From Parafannyhessea umbonata (GTDB lineage: Bacteria; Actinomycetota; Coriobacteriia; Coriobacteriales; Atopobiaceae): a stretch of 64,000 nucleotides of DNA. The DNA lies in contig NZ_JABAGR010000001.1 of assembly GCF_012844235.1 (NCBI RefSeq), positions 124,001 to 188,000 on the forward strand. The letters are read 5' to 3'. Of the stretch, positions 7,998 through 15,877 are shown in pieces (the first letter of the stretch is position 1; each line of letters opens with the position of its first letter). Made by a program: the position numbers and the translations under genes. The notes under the pieces were generated by a model that did not search any database, had not been told where the DNA came from, and saw nothing but the letters and a program-made list of their open reading frames with translations.

Positions 7998-9134
7998 CTA
8001 GTCCTCGCCGCCCCAGACCTTGCGCGCGACGCGCTTGATGAGCGCGACCTTCGCCCACTGCTCGTCCTCCGTCAGCTTGTTGCCGATCTCGCACGAGGCG
8101 AAGCCGCACTGCGGGGACAGGTAGAGGTTCTGGAGCGGCACGTACTGCGCGGCCTCGCGGATGCGACGCTCCAGCAGGTCCTCGTCCTCGAGCCCCGGCT
8201 GCTTGGACGTGACGAGCCCCAGCACGACCTTCTTGCCGGGCGCCACGTGGGCCAGGGGCTCGAAGCCGCCGGCGCGCGGCGTGTCGAACTCCAGGTAGAA
8301 CGCGTCCACGTCCTCCTTCGCAAACAGGTACGGCGCCACGGGGTCGTAGCCGCCCTCGAACGCGTAGGTGGAGTGGTAGTTGCCGCGGCACACGTGCGTC
8401 GTGACGGTGAGGTCGTCCGGCTTGCCCTCCAGCGCGGCGTTGTTGAGCCGCACGCCCAGCTCGCACACCTTCTGGATGTCGACGGGCGCGAGGCCGGTCT
8501 TCGCGACGAAGTCGTGGTCGCAGTAGATGCCCCACGTGCAGTCATCAAGCTGGATGTTGCGGCAGCCTGCGGCGTACAGGTCTGCGATCACGGTGCGGTA
8601 TGCGGCCGCGATGTCCGCCGCGAGCTCCTCGTTGGTGGCGTAGACGCTGCGCAGGCTCTCCACCTGGCCGTCCGTGCGGTCCAGGATGACCTCGCTGTAC
8701 GTCTGGATCGGCGCGGGGATGGTCTGCTTCGCCACCTGGCCGTCGCCCTCGAGCGCCTTCACAAACTCGAAGTGCCGCACGAACGGATGGTTGGCGCCGT
8801 CGATCTTGCCCACGACGACCGCCGTGTCTGCGGTGGTCTCCTCGTCGTGGAACTGGTAGCCCTCGCGGGCGGTGCGGCGCTCGACGCCGCCGAGCCCCCA
8901 CATAAAGTCAAGGTGCCAGTAGCTGCGGCGGAACTCGCCGTCCGTGATCACGTGCAGACCGGCCTCCTTCTGCTTTGCCACGAGGTCGCGAATCGCCACG
9001 TCCTCGACGCAGGTGAGCTGCTCGTCCGTGATGAGGCCGGCCGCGTGGTCCGCGCGGGCCTGCTTGAGGACGTCCGGCCTGAGGAAGCTGCCGACCACGT
9101 CGAAGCGGAAGGGGGAGTTGTGCTTGTAGGACAT
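7998..9134 (-). CDS. MetE-like homocysteine methyltransferase (YxjG/YxjH type)
   Basis: A 378-residue protein similar to the C-terminal catalytic half of cobalamin-independent methionine synthase, the short form seen in YxjG/YxjH. Recognisable parts are the N-terminal DVVGSFLRP, VITDGEFRRSYWHLDFMW (about 62-79), IQLDDCTWGIYCDHDF, THVCRGNYHSTYAFEGGYD with the His/Cys pair expected to bind zinc, and LSPQCGFAS near the end with the second zinc cysteine. It probably transfers a methyl group to homocysteine or another thiol; the short family does not always use methyl-tetrahydrofolate triglutamate. The ATG at 9134 has a weak AAAGG site. The upstream region carries a 7-bp inverted repeat (9232-9250). 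I saw no SAM riboswitch. Confidence 0.8.
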   Translation of the reverse strand: MSYKHNSPFRFDVVGSFLRPDVLKQARADHAAGLITDEQLTCVEDVAIRDLVAKQKEAGLHVITDGEFRRSYWHLDFMWGLGGVERRTAREGYQFHDEETTADTAVVVGKIDGANHPFVRHFEFVKALEGDGQVAKQTIPAPIQTYSEVILDRTDGQVESLRSVYATNEELAADIAAAYRTVIADLYAAGCRNIQLDDCTWGIYCDHDFVAKTGLAPVDIQKVCELGVRLNNAALEGKPDDLTVTTHVCRGNYHSTYAFEGGYDPVAPYLFAKEDVDAFYLEFDTPRAGGFEPLAHVAPGKKVVLGLVTSKQPGLEDEDLLERRIREAAQYVPLQNLYLSPQCGFASCEIGNKLTEDEQWAKVALIKRVARKVWGGED

Positions 9135-9181
9135 GTCAAGACCTTTCGTCTGGGTTGCCGTCTTCTGGCGCGCGGGCGGCT

Positions 9182-9191
9182 CTTCTCGCCC
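9182..9191 (-). repeat. Dispersed GGGCGAGAAGNNC element in the MetE-like 5' leader
   Basis: An exact copy lying 48 nt upstream of the MetE-like start, in the same orientation as that gene, followed by AGC. Confidence 0.7.
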
Positions 9192-9231
9192 GGCGTCCTA
9201 GAGTATCGGGCTTCGCGGGGTAATAGAAAAC

Positions 9232-9250
9232 TATCGGTTATCTACCGATA
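9232..9250. promoter_or_regulatory. Inverted repeat, putative operator of the MetE-like gene
   Basis: TATCGGT and ACCGATA form perfect 7-base arms around a 5-base centre, 98 bp upstream of the methyltransferase start. A further TATCGG half-site lies about 20 bases closer to the gene. The regulator is unknown. Confidence 0.4.
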
Positions 9251-9367
9251 TCTATAGAGAAAAGCTATGGCAACGAGTTGGTACGCGCTTGTGGCTGAAC
9301 GACGCTTCGCCATTGGCGACGCCATCGACTAGCTTTGTGCGGAGCTTTACTTCCCTTTTGCGTGTAC

Positions 9368-9399
9368 TAGCGGAAGTGAACTGTGATTCACTTCCGCTA
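9368..9399. promoter_or_regulatory. Inverted repeat 1 upstream of fic, putative operator
   Basis: TAGCGGAAGTGAA and TTCACTTCCGCTA are perfect 13-base arms with a 6-base spacer. It is the first of two repeats of the same family in front of fic. Because the Fic protein carries a C-terminal winged helix, autoregulation is a reasonable guess. Confidence 0.6.
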
Positions 9400-9408
9400 A
9401 GGTGCTCC

Positions 9409-9440
9409 TAACGGAAGTGAAGTATCATTAACTTCCGATA
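9409..9440. promoter_or_regulatory. Inverted repeat 2 upstream of fic, putative operator
   Basis: TAACGGAAGTGAA and TTAACTTCCGATA pair at 11 of 13 positions around a 6-base spacer. The repeat centre is 41 bp from that of repeat 1, about four helical turns. It ends 33 bp before the fic ATG. Confidence 0.6.
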
Positions 9441-9473
9441 GGGAGTTTCTAGAGGAAGCGATGGGGGGCGTGG

Positions 9474-10679
9474 ATGGACGAGAAGAGCACTTGGCCTTTC
9501 GTTGGGTACGAGGAGCTTGGATGGCATGTGGACGATGATGACCGCGCGCTCATGTCAAAAAGTGCGCGTAGGAAAATAGGGGAGACCTACTGCGCCGCGG
9601 TGCCACCCATGATTGCGCAGCTTACGCCCGAGGCTCCTGCCGACCTGCTTCGCCATGCGATGGAGGTGGAATCGGAGCTCATCCGCTTTGACGCGCTGCT
9701 TTCGGTGCGCGGCTACGACCTGCCAGCCCTGCTGCTCAGGAGCGAGTCCTCCGCGAGCTCGCGCATCGAGAACCTGACTGCAAGCGTGCGAAACGTCGCC
9801 CTGGCGGAGCTCGACGCAACGACGCCCAGAAACTCGCGCGAGATTGCGGGCAACGTCCGCGCCATGCGTGAGGCTATCGAGCTTAAGGGGGAGCCGAGTG
9901 TGGAGGACGTGCTCCGCGTGCATGCGAGCCTCATGAGCGTGACGGGCGAGTCCTTTGGCGGCGAGCTGAGGGACGAGCAGGTGTGGATAGGGGGCAGCGC
10001 CTTTGGGCCGCAGGGGGCTGCGTTCGTGCCGCCGTCACAGGAGCGGGTGCCCGCCCTTCTCGACGACCTCATGGCGTTCGTCCGGCGCGACGACCTCGAT
10101 CCCGTGGTCCAGACGGCCGTGGCACACGCGCAGTTCGAGACCATCCATCCGTTTGTGGATGGCAACGGGCGAACGGGACGTGCGCTGCTACACCGCTGGC
10201 TTTGCTACCACGACGTGCTGAGGCATGCAACCCTGCCCATATCTTCCGGCTTGCTGCACGATGTGGATTCGTACATGGGCGCGCTCCAGAGCTATCACGA
10301 CGGCGACGTGCGGCCGATCGTGGGAGAGCTTGTGGATGCCCTTGAGGTTGCGCTTGCGTTGGCGCAATCCGCGACGCGGCAGATAGACGACATAATCGAG
10401 CGCTGGCAGGAGCAGATGGGCGAGCGCAGGGGCTCTGCCATACGGAGGCTTCCGGCCGTGCTAGTGGCGCAGCCCGTCGTGAGCGTCGCCCATGTGGCGG
10501 ACCATCTGCAGATCACCCCTAGGGCTGCCCGTGACGTTATCGCGCGGGCGTGCGAGTACGGTATGCTCACGCCCATGGGAAACCGCCGTCGCGGGGTGTT
10601 CTACCAGGCGGACGAGCTGCTTGACGTGCTGGAGCAGATGACGTCGCGCCCGGCCATGCGCAGGATGCTCGCTCGCTAG
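9474..10679 (+). CDS. Fic-family AMP-transferase with winged-helix domain
   Basis: A 401-residue Fic protein. A Fic_N region (about 35-110) contains the inhibitory helix motif S95-x3-E99-N100, typical of class II Fic proteins that hold themselves inactive. The catalytic Fic motif is HPFVDGNGRTGR (H225 to R236), complete with the histidine base. A C-terminal winged helix (about 325-390) includes LQITPRAARDVIARA. Fic enzymes transfer AMP from ATP to a hydroxyl of a target protein; the target cannot be told from sequence. The ATG at 9474 is chosen because the ATG at 9461 is out of frame; GGGGGGCG precedes it. Two inverted repeats in front suggest tight control, perhaps by its own winged helix. 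Confidence 0.88.
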   Translation: MDEKSTWPFVGYEELGWHVDDDDRALMSKSARRKIGETYCAAVPPMIAQLTPEAPADLLRHAMEVESELIRFDALLSVRGYDLPALLLRSESSASSRIENLTASVRNVALAELDATTPRNSREIAGNVRAMREAIELKGEPSVEDVLRVHASLMSVTGESFGGELRDEQVWIGGSAFGPQGAAFVPPSQERVPALLDDLMAFVRRDDLDPVVQTAVAHAQFETIHPFVDGNGRTGRALLHRWLCYHDVLRHATLPISSGLLHDVDSYMGALQSYHDGDVRPIVGELVDALEVALALAQSATRQIDDIIERWQEQMGERRGSAIRRLPAVLVAQPVVSVAHVADHLQITPRAARDVIARACEYGMLTPMGNRRRGVFYQADELLDVLEQMTSRPAMRRMLAR

Positions 10680-10711
10680 GCGGGGCCTGCGGCGACGTGT
10701 CCGCAACGCAA

Positions 10712-10750
10712 AGGCGGGGCCGGACGCCATGTGCGCATCCGACCCCGCCT
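10712..10750. terminator. Hairpin between convergent fic and purL
   Basis: AGGCGGGGCCGGA and TCCGACCCCGCCT pair with one mismatch around a 13-base loop. It sits between two convergent stop codons and could act in both directions. There is no long T tract. Confidence 0.5.
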
Positions 10751-10774
10751 GCTGCTACCTTGCGCCGACCGCCT

Positions 10775-13700
10775 CTACTTGAAGTACGCGACGCCGCCCT
10801 CGAAGAGCTTCTGGTACTTGTTGCCCGGCACGTTCTTGTACAGGCCGTTGCCGGAGCGCTCCGTGTGGCCCATCTTGCCCAGCACGCGGCCGTCCGGGCT
10901 CGTGATGCCCTCGATGGAGAGCACCGATCCGTTGGGGTTCACGTCCAGGTCCATGGAGGGCACCCCGTCCTCGTCCACGTACTGCGTGGCGATCTGGCCC
11001 GCGGCCTCCATCTGGGCAAGCAGCTCGTCGGATGCCACGAAGCGGCCCTCGCCGTGGCTGATGGCGATGGTGTCCACCTCGCCCACGGGAACCTGCGACA
11101 GCCAGGGCGAGAGGTTCGAGGCCACGCGGGTGCGAACGAGCCTGCTCTGGTGCCGGCCGATGGTGTTGAAGGTGAGGGTGGGGCACTTCTCGTCCATGGG
11201 ACGGATGTCGCCGTACGGCACCAGCCCCAGCTTCACCAGCGCCTGGAAGCCGTTGCAGATGCCCAGCATCAGGCCGTCGCGGGCCTGCAGCAGGTCGCGC
11301 ACGGCCTCCGTCACCTGCGGCGCGCGGAAGAACGCCGTGATGAACTTCGCGGAGCCGTCCGGCTCGTCGCCGCCGCTGAAGCCGCCGGGGATCATGATGA
11401 TCTGGCTCTTGCGCACCTCCTCCACGAAGGCGTTCGTGCTCTCGGCGACCGCCTCGGGCGTGAGGTTGTTGATGATGAACGTCTCGGCCTCCGCGCCGAC
11501 GCGCTCGAACGCGGCCGCGGAGTCGTACTCGCAGTTGTTGCCCGGGAACACGGGAATCACCACGCGCGGCCTGGGGACCTTCACCAAGGGCGCCGGGCGA
11601 GAAACGCCGTGCTCCGCCGCGTCAAACGTCACGGTCTTGACGGCCTCGCCCTTCTGGCGATACGGGAAGACGGACTCGATGCCCTCCTCCCAGGCCTCCT
11701 GCAGCCCGGCGAGGTCGAGCTCCTGGCCCTCGACCCACATCTTGTACTCCGCGGACGTGCCGCCCAGGTACTCCACGTTAAAGCCCTCGCGGTCCGTCGG
11801 GATGAACGTGCCGTCGGCCACCTCGATCACGAAGCTGCCGTACGCGAGCCTGAACAGCCTGTCGGCCGCGAACTCGTTCACGAGGCCGAAGCCGATGTGG
11901 TTGCCCACGGCGCTCTTGAACAGCTGCTCGGCCAGGCAGCCGTAGCCGGGGGTCGACGCGGACAGCACCACGCCGTAGCCAATGTGCTCGTGCACGAAGT
12001 CGAGCACCTTCAGGAAGCTCTGCGCGTCCGGCGTCACGCCGTCGGCCTTGTACGTGGGGCTCACGAGCCACAGCTGGCTGTCCGGGCGCTTGAACTCCGG
12101 CGACACGATGTCGTCTACGCTGCCCAGGCCGGTTGCGAACGAGACGAGCGTCGGTGGCACGTCCAGGTCCTCGAACGAGCCGGACATGGAGTCCTTGCCG
12201 CCGATGGAGCCGATGCCCAGGTCGAGCTGGGCCATGAGCGCGCCCAGCACGGCGGCCGTCGGCTTGCCCCAGCGCTCCGGGACGTCGCGCAGCTTCTCGA
12301 AGTACTCCTGGAACGTGAGGTACATGGCCTTGCGGTCGATGCCGGCCGCGGCGAGCTTCGCCACGGACTCCACGACCGATAGGTACGCGCCCGTGAACTG
12401 GTTCTCGCTCATGAGGTAGGGGTTGAAGCCCCACGCCATGCCGCTGACCGTCGTGGTCTCGCCAAACACCGGCAGCTTCGCGACCATGGCCATCGACGGC
12501 GTCAGCTGGTACCTGCCGCCAAACGGCATGAGCACCGTCGCCGCGCCGATGGTGGAGTCGAAGCGCTCGGAAAGGCCCTTGTTGGACGCGACGTTCAGGT
12601 CGCCCACGAGGGAGCGCATGCGGGCCTCGAGGGTGTCGCCCGCAAAGTCGGGCTGGTAGGAGCCCTGCCTCTCCACGTGCACGTCCTGGTGCTTCGGGGC
12701 GCCGTTGGACGAGAGGAACTCGCGGCTCACGTCGCAGATCGTCTCGCCGTCCCACACCATACGCAGCCGCGGCTCCTTGGTCACCTTCGCCACGACGGTG
12801 GCCTCGAGGTTCTCCTCGCGTGCGTAGCGCATGAACTCGTCCACGTCCTCGGGCGCAAGCGCCACGGCCATGCGCTCCTGCGACTCGCTGATGGCGAGCT
12901 CGGTGCCGTCGAGGCCCTCGTACTTCTTCGGCACCTTGTTCAGGTCGATGTACAGGCCGTCCGCCAGCTCGCCGATCGCGACGGAGACGCCGCCCGCGCC
13001 AAAGTCGTTGCAGCGCTTGATGAGGCGGCACGCGTCCTCGCGGCGGAACAGGCGCTGGAGCTTGCGCTCGGTCGGGGCGTTGCCCTTCTGCACCTCCGCG
13101 CCGTCCTTCTCGAGGGACTCGACGTTGTGCGCCTTGGAGCTGCCCGTCGCGCCGCCGATGCCGTCGCGGCCGGTGCGGCCGCCCAGAAGCACGATCTTGT
13201 CGCCGGGCGCGGGGCACTCGCGGCGCACGTGGCTCGCGGGCGTCGCGCCCACGACGGCGCCGATCTCCATGCGCTTCGCGACGTAGCCGGGGTGGTACAG
13301 CTCGTCCACCTGGCCGGTCGCAAGTCCGATCTGGTTGCCGTACGAGGAGTAGCCGGCGGCCGCCGTGCGCACGATCTTGCGCTGCGGGAGCTTGCCCTTG
13401 AGCGTCTCGCTCACAGGGACGGTGGGGTCGCCGGCGCCGGTCACGCGCATGGCCTGGTACACGTAGCTGCGGCCGGACAGCGGGTCGCGGATGGCGCCGC
13501 CGATGCAGGTGGCCGCGCCGCCAAACGGCTCGATCTCGGTCGGGTGGTTGTGCGTCTCGTTCTTGAACAGGAACAGCCAGTCCTCGTCCTTGCCGTTCAC
13601 GTCCACCTTCACCTTCACGGTGCAGGCGTTGATCTCCTCGGACTCGTCCAGGTTCTTCAGGATGCCCTTGCTCTTGAGGTACTTCGCGCCGATGGTGCCC

Positions 13701-14503
13701 ATGTCCATCAGGCAGACGGGCTTCTCGTCGCGGCCAAGCTCGTGGCGGACCTCGAGGTAGCGCTCGAACGCGGCCTTCACCACGGCGTCGTCGATCGCGA
13801 CGTTCTCAAGCCGCGTGCCAAACGTGGTGTGGCGGCAGTGGTCCGACCAGTACGTGTCGATCATCTTGATCTCGGTGATCGTGGGGTCGCGCTTCTCGCC
13901 CTTGAAGTACTTCTGGCAGAACTGGATGTCCGCGAGGTCCATGGCGAGTCCGCGCTCGTCGATGAAGTCCTGCAGCTGCTTCTTCGTGAGCTTGCCGAAC
14001 CCGGTCAGGGTCTCGACCATCGGCGGCTTCGGGTAGTCGACCTTCAGGGTCTTGCGGGTGGACAGCGACGCCTCGCGCGCCTCGACGGGGTTGATCACGT
14101 AGTGCTTGATGGCCTCAACGTCCGCGTCGGTCAGCTTGCCCTCGAGGTAGTACAGCTTCGCGGAGGCAACCGTGGGGCGCTCGCCCTGGCTGATGAGCTG
14201 GATGCACTCGCTCGCGGAGTTCGCGCGCTGGTCGAACTGGCCGGGCAGGAACTCGACGGCGAACACCTTCGCGCCCCTCGCCGCGGGGCGGCGCGTGGTG
14301 GCGACGTCGGACTGCGGCTCGCTGAAGACCGTGGGGATGCACTTCTCGAACAGTGACTTCGAGATTCCCTCCACGTCGTAGCGGTTGACGATGCGCAGGC
14401 CCTCGAGGGCGCCCACGCCCAGGGTGTGGCGCAGCTCGTGCCCAAGCTGCTTTGCCTCTACGTCGAATCCCGGCTTCTTCTCTACGTACACACGTGAGAC
14501 CAT
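10775..14503 (-). CDS. purL: Phosphoribosylformylglycinamidine synthase (large, single-chain)
   Basis: A 1242-residue FGAM synthase for step four of purine synthesis: FGAR plus glutamine and ATP gives FGAM. The synthase core has two AIRS-like halves, with KNETHNHPTEIEPFGGAATC and RECPAPGDKIVLLGGRTGRDG in the first and GGKDSMSGSF in the second. The C-terminal glutamine amidotransferase domain (from about residue 975) has VFPGNNCEYD, the nucleophile motif LGICNGFQAL and the histidine in ISHGEGRF. Synthase and glutaminase are in one chain, so purS and purQ are not needed. The start ATG at 14503 follows GGAAAGG. The gene stands alone here, with no other pur gene nearby. One GGGCGAGAAG element (13892-13901) falls in the codons for KGEKRDP. 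Confidence 0.95.
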   Translation of the reverse strand: MVSRVYVEKKPGFDVEAKQLGHELRHTLGVGALEGLRIVNRYDVEGISKSLFEKCIPTVFSEPQSDVATTRRPAARGAKVFAVEFLPGQFDQRANSASECIQLISQGERPTVASAKLYYLEGKLTDADVEAIKHYVINPVEAREASLSTRKTLKVDYPKPPMVETLTGFGKLTKKQLQDFIDERGLAMDLADIQFCQKYFKGEKRDPTITEIKMIDTYWSDHCRHTTFGTRLENVAIDDAVVKAAFERYLEVRHELGRDEKPVCLMDMGTIGAKYLKSKGILKNLDESEEINACTVKVKVDVNGKDEDWLFLFKNETHNHPTEIEPFGGAATCIGGAIRDPLSGRSYVYQAMRVTGAGDPTVPVSETLKGKLPQRKIVRTAAAGYSSYGNQIGLATGQVDELYHPGYVAKRMEIGAVVGATPASHVRRECPAPGDKIVLLGGRTGRDGIGGATGSSKAHNVESLEKDGAEVQKGNAPTERKLQRLFRREDACRLIKRCNDFGAGGVSVAIGELADGLYIDLNKVPKKYEGLDGTELAISESQERMAVALAPEDVDEFMRYAREENLEATVVAKVTKEPRLRMVWDGETICDVSREFLSSNGAPKHQDVHVERQGSYQPDFAGDTLEARMRSLVGDLNVASNKGLSERFDSTIGAATVLMPFGGRYQLTPSMAMVAKLPVFGETTTVSGMAWGFNPYLMSENQFTGAYLSVVESVAKLAAAGIDRKAMYLTFQEYFEKLRDVPERWGKPTAAVLGALMAQLDLGIGSIGGKDSMSGSFEDLDVPPTLVSFATGLGSVDDIVSPEFKRPDSQLWLVSPTYKADGVTPDAQSFLKVLDFVHEHIGYGVVLSASTPGYGCLAEQLFKSAVGNHIGFGLVNEFAADRLFRLAYGSFVIEVADGTFIPTDREGFNVEYLGGTSAEYKMWVEGQELDLAGLQEAWEEGIESVFPYRQKGEAVKTVTFDAAEHGVSRPAPLVKVPRPRVVIPVFPGNNCEYDSAAAFERVGAEAETFIINNLTPEAVAESTNAFVEEVRKSQIIMIPGGFSGGDEPDGSAKFITAFFRAPQVTEAVRDLLQARDGLMLGICNGFQALVKLGLVPYGDIRPMDEKCPTLTFNTIGRHQSRLVRTRVASNLSPWLSQVPVGEVDTIAISHGEGRFVASDELLAQMEAAGQIATQYVDEDGVPSMDLDVNPNGSVLSIEGITSPDGRVLGKMGHTERSGNGLYKNVPGNKYQKLFEGGVAYFK

Positions 14504-14725
14504 TTACTGCCCTTTCCTCGGGAACGTGTGGGGTTGGCCCCTCAATCATAGCCCGCGACCGTGCGCAATGCGTCGCGGCCCCCGTAAATCCCTCGTTACG
14601 CGCAAAGTGCGCCAGCGCGTGCGGCGCGATCGCCACTCCGGGGGAATTAATGTCCACTCGCATTGCTAGAATCGATTCTCACATTCGGCCCGCGCGCCGG
14701 CGCGGGCCCGGGAGCTTTGGGGGCG

Positions 14726-15877
14726 GTGCGATTGAGGCTACTTCACCTGGCGGACCTTCACATTGGCAAGCGCGTGTGCGACTTTCCCATGATCGGCGAC
14801 CAGCGGCACGTCCTGGGGCAGGTGCTGGACCTGCTCCGCACGGGCGCGGTGGATGCGCTCCTGGTCGCGGGTGACGTGTATGACAAGTCGCAGCCCAGCT
14901 CGGAGGCCGTGGCGCTTGTGGACTGGTTCCTCCAGGGGGTGGCAGACTCCGGCGTCCCGGCGATCGTGATTCCCGGCAACCACGACTCCGCGGAGCGCGT
15001 GGCCTACGCGGGCGGGCTGCTGTCGCGCCAGGGCATCCACATGGCGCCGGCGTTCGACGGCCGCATAGAGCCCGTCATGCTCGCGGACGAGCACGGTCCC
15101 GTCGCGGTGTGGCCCATCCCGTTTCTGCACCCGGCGCAGATTCGCCACTTCCTGCCAGACGCGAAGGCGGACACGTACACGGACGCGTTCCGCGCGCTCG
15201 TGGCGTCGCTTCCGCTCGATGCGTCCGCAAGGAACGTCGCCGTGGCGCACCAGTTCGTGACGGCGGCGGGCGTGGCGCCCGAGCGCAGCGACTCAGAGGT
15301 CTCGGTCGGCGGGCTCGACAACGTGGACGCCGGCGTGTTCGACCCGTTCGACTACGTCGCGCTCGGCCACATCCACCGCGCGCAGCGCGTCGGGCGCGAC
15401 TGCGTGCGCTATGCCGGCTCGCTTCTGAAGTACTCGCTGTCAGAGGCGGACTACGACAAGTCCGCGCCCCTCGTGACGCTGGGTCCCAAGGGAGAAGAGC
15501 CCGGCATCGAGCTTGTGCCCCTCACGCCGCTGCACGACCTCAGGCGCATTCGCGGCCCGCTCGCGGAGCTCGTGAGCGCGGACGTCGTTTCCGCGGCGGA
15601 TGCGCAGGACTACCTGCACGTGGTCCTGACGGACCAAGACCCGCAGGTCAACGCCATGGCACGCCTGCGCGACGCCTACCCAAACGTCATGAGCATCGAG
15701 TACGACAACGCGCGCACGCGTGCCGCCGGCGCGCAGGCGGATGCGCCCACGGAGGAGCCGCGGGAAAGCCCGCTCGAGCTCTTCTCGCAGTTCTACGAGG
15801 CTCAGAACGGCGTCGCGCCCACGGAGCGCCAGCTTGCCATCGCGCGGGAGGAGCTCGAGGGGATAGGGGTGATGTAG
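14726..15877 (+). CDS. sbcD: Exonuclease SbcCD subunit D
   Basis: About 383 residues; the Mre11-like nuclease subunit that works with SbcC to cut hairpins and open DNA ends. All calcineurin-like phosphoesterase motifs are present: LHLADLHIGK, AGDVYDKSQPS, IPGNHDSAERV, VAVAHQFV and ALGHIHRAQRV. A C-terminal capping domain follows. The start is uncertain: I favour the GTG at 14726 (VRLRLLHLADLH) with GGGAG upstream; a TTG at 14732 is possible, and the longer frame back to 14663 adds a glycine-rich stretch not expected in SbcD. The TAG directly touches the ATG of sbcC, so the two are translationally coupled. Confidence 0.92.
   Translation: MRLRLLHLADLHIGKRVCDFPMIGDQRHVLGQVLDLLRTGAVDALLVAGDVYDKSQPSSEAVALVDWFLQGVADSGVPAIVIPGNHDSAERVAYAGGLLSRQGIHMAPAFDGRIEPVMLADEHGPVAVWPIPFLHPAQIRHFLPDAKADTYTDAFRALVASLPLDASARNVAVAHQFVTAAGVAPERSDSEVSVGGLDNVDAGVFDPFDYVALGHIHRAQRVGRDCVRYAGSLLKYSLSEADYDKSAPLVTLGPKGEEPGIELVPLTPLHDLRRIRGPLAELVSADVVSAADAQDYLHVVLTDQDPQVNAMARLRDAYPNVMSIEYDNARTRAAGAQADAPTEEPRESPLELFSQFYEAQNGVAPTERQLAIAREELEGIGVM

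Larger units (their letters stand above)
9135..9473. other. AT-rich divergent regulatory region between the MetE-like and fic genes
   Basis: This 339-bp gap is visibly poorer in GC than its surroundings. It holds one exact GGGCGAGAAG element (9182-9191, minus strand), an inverted repeat at 9232-9250 nearer the methyltransferase gene, and two long inverted repeats at 9368-9440 next to fic. It must contain both divergent promoters. No small open reading frame with a good ribosome-binding site was seen. Confidence 0.6.

Noticed and set aside
9135-9230. SAM riboswitch ahead of the MetE-like gene
   Set aside because: I could not find the conserved SAM-I or SAM-II blocks in the leader on the minus strand.
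10697-14356. Two long plus-strand frames opposite purL
   Set aside because: Both mirror purL codons and show no motif; the terminator at 10712 also lies inside the first.
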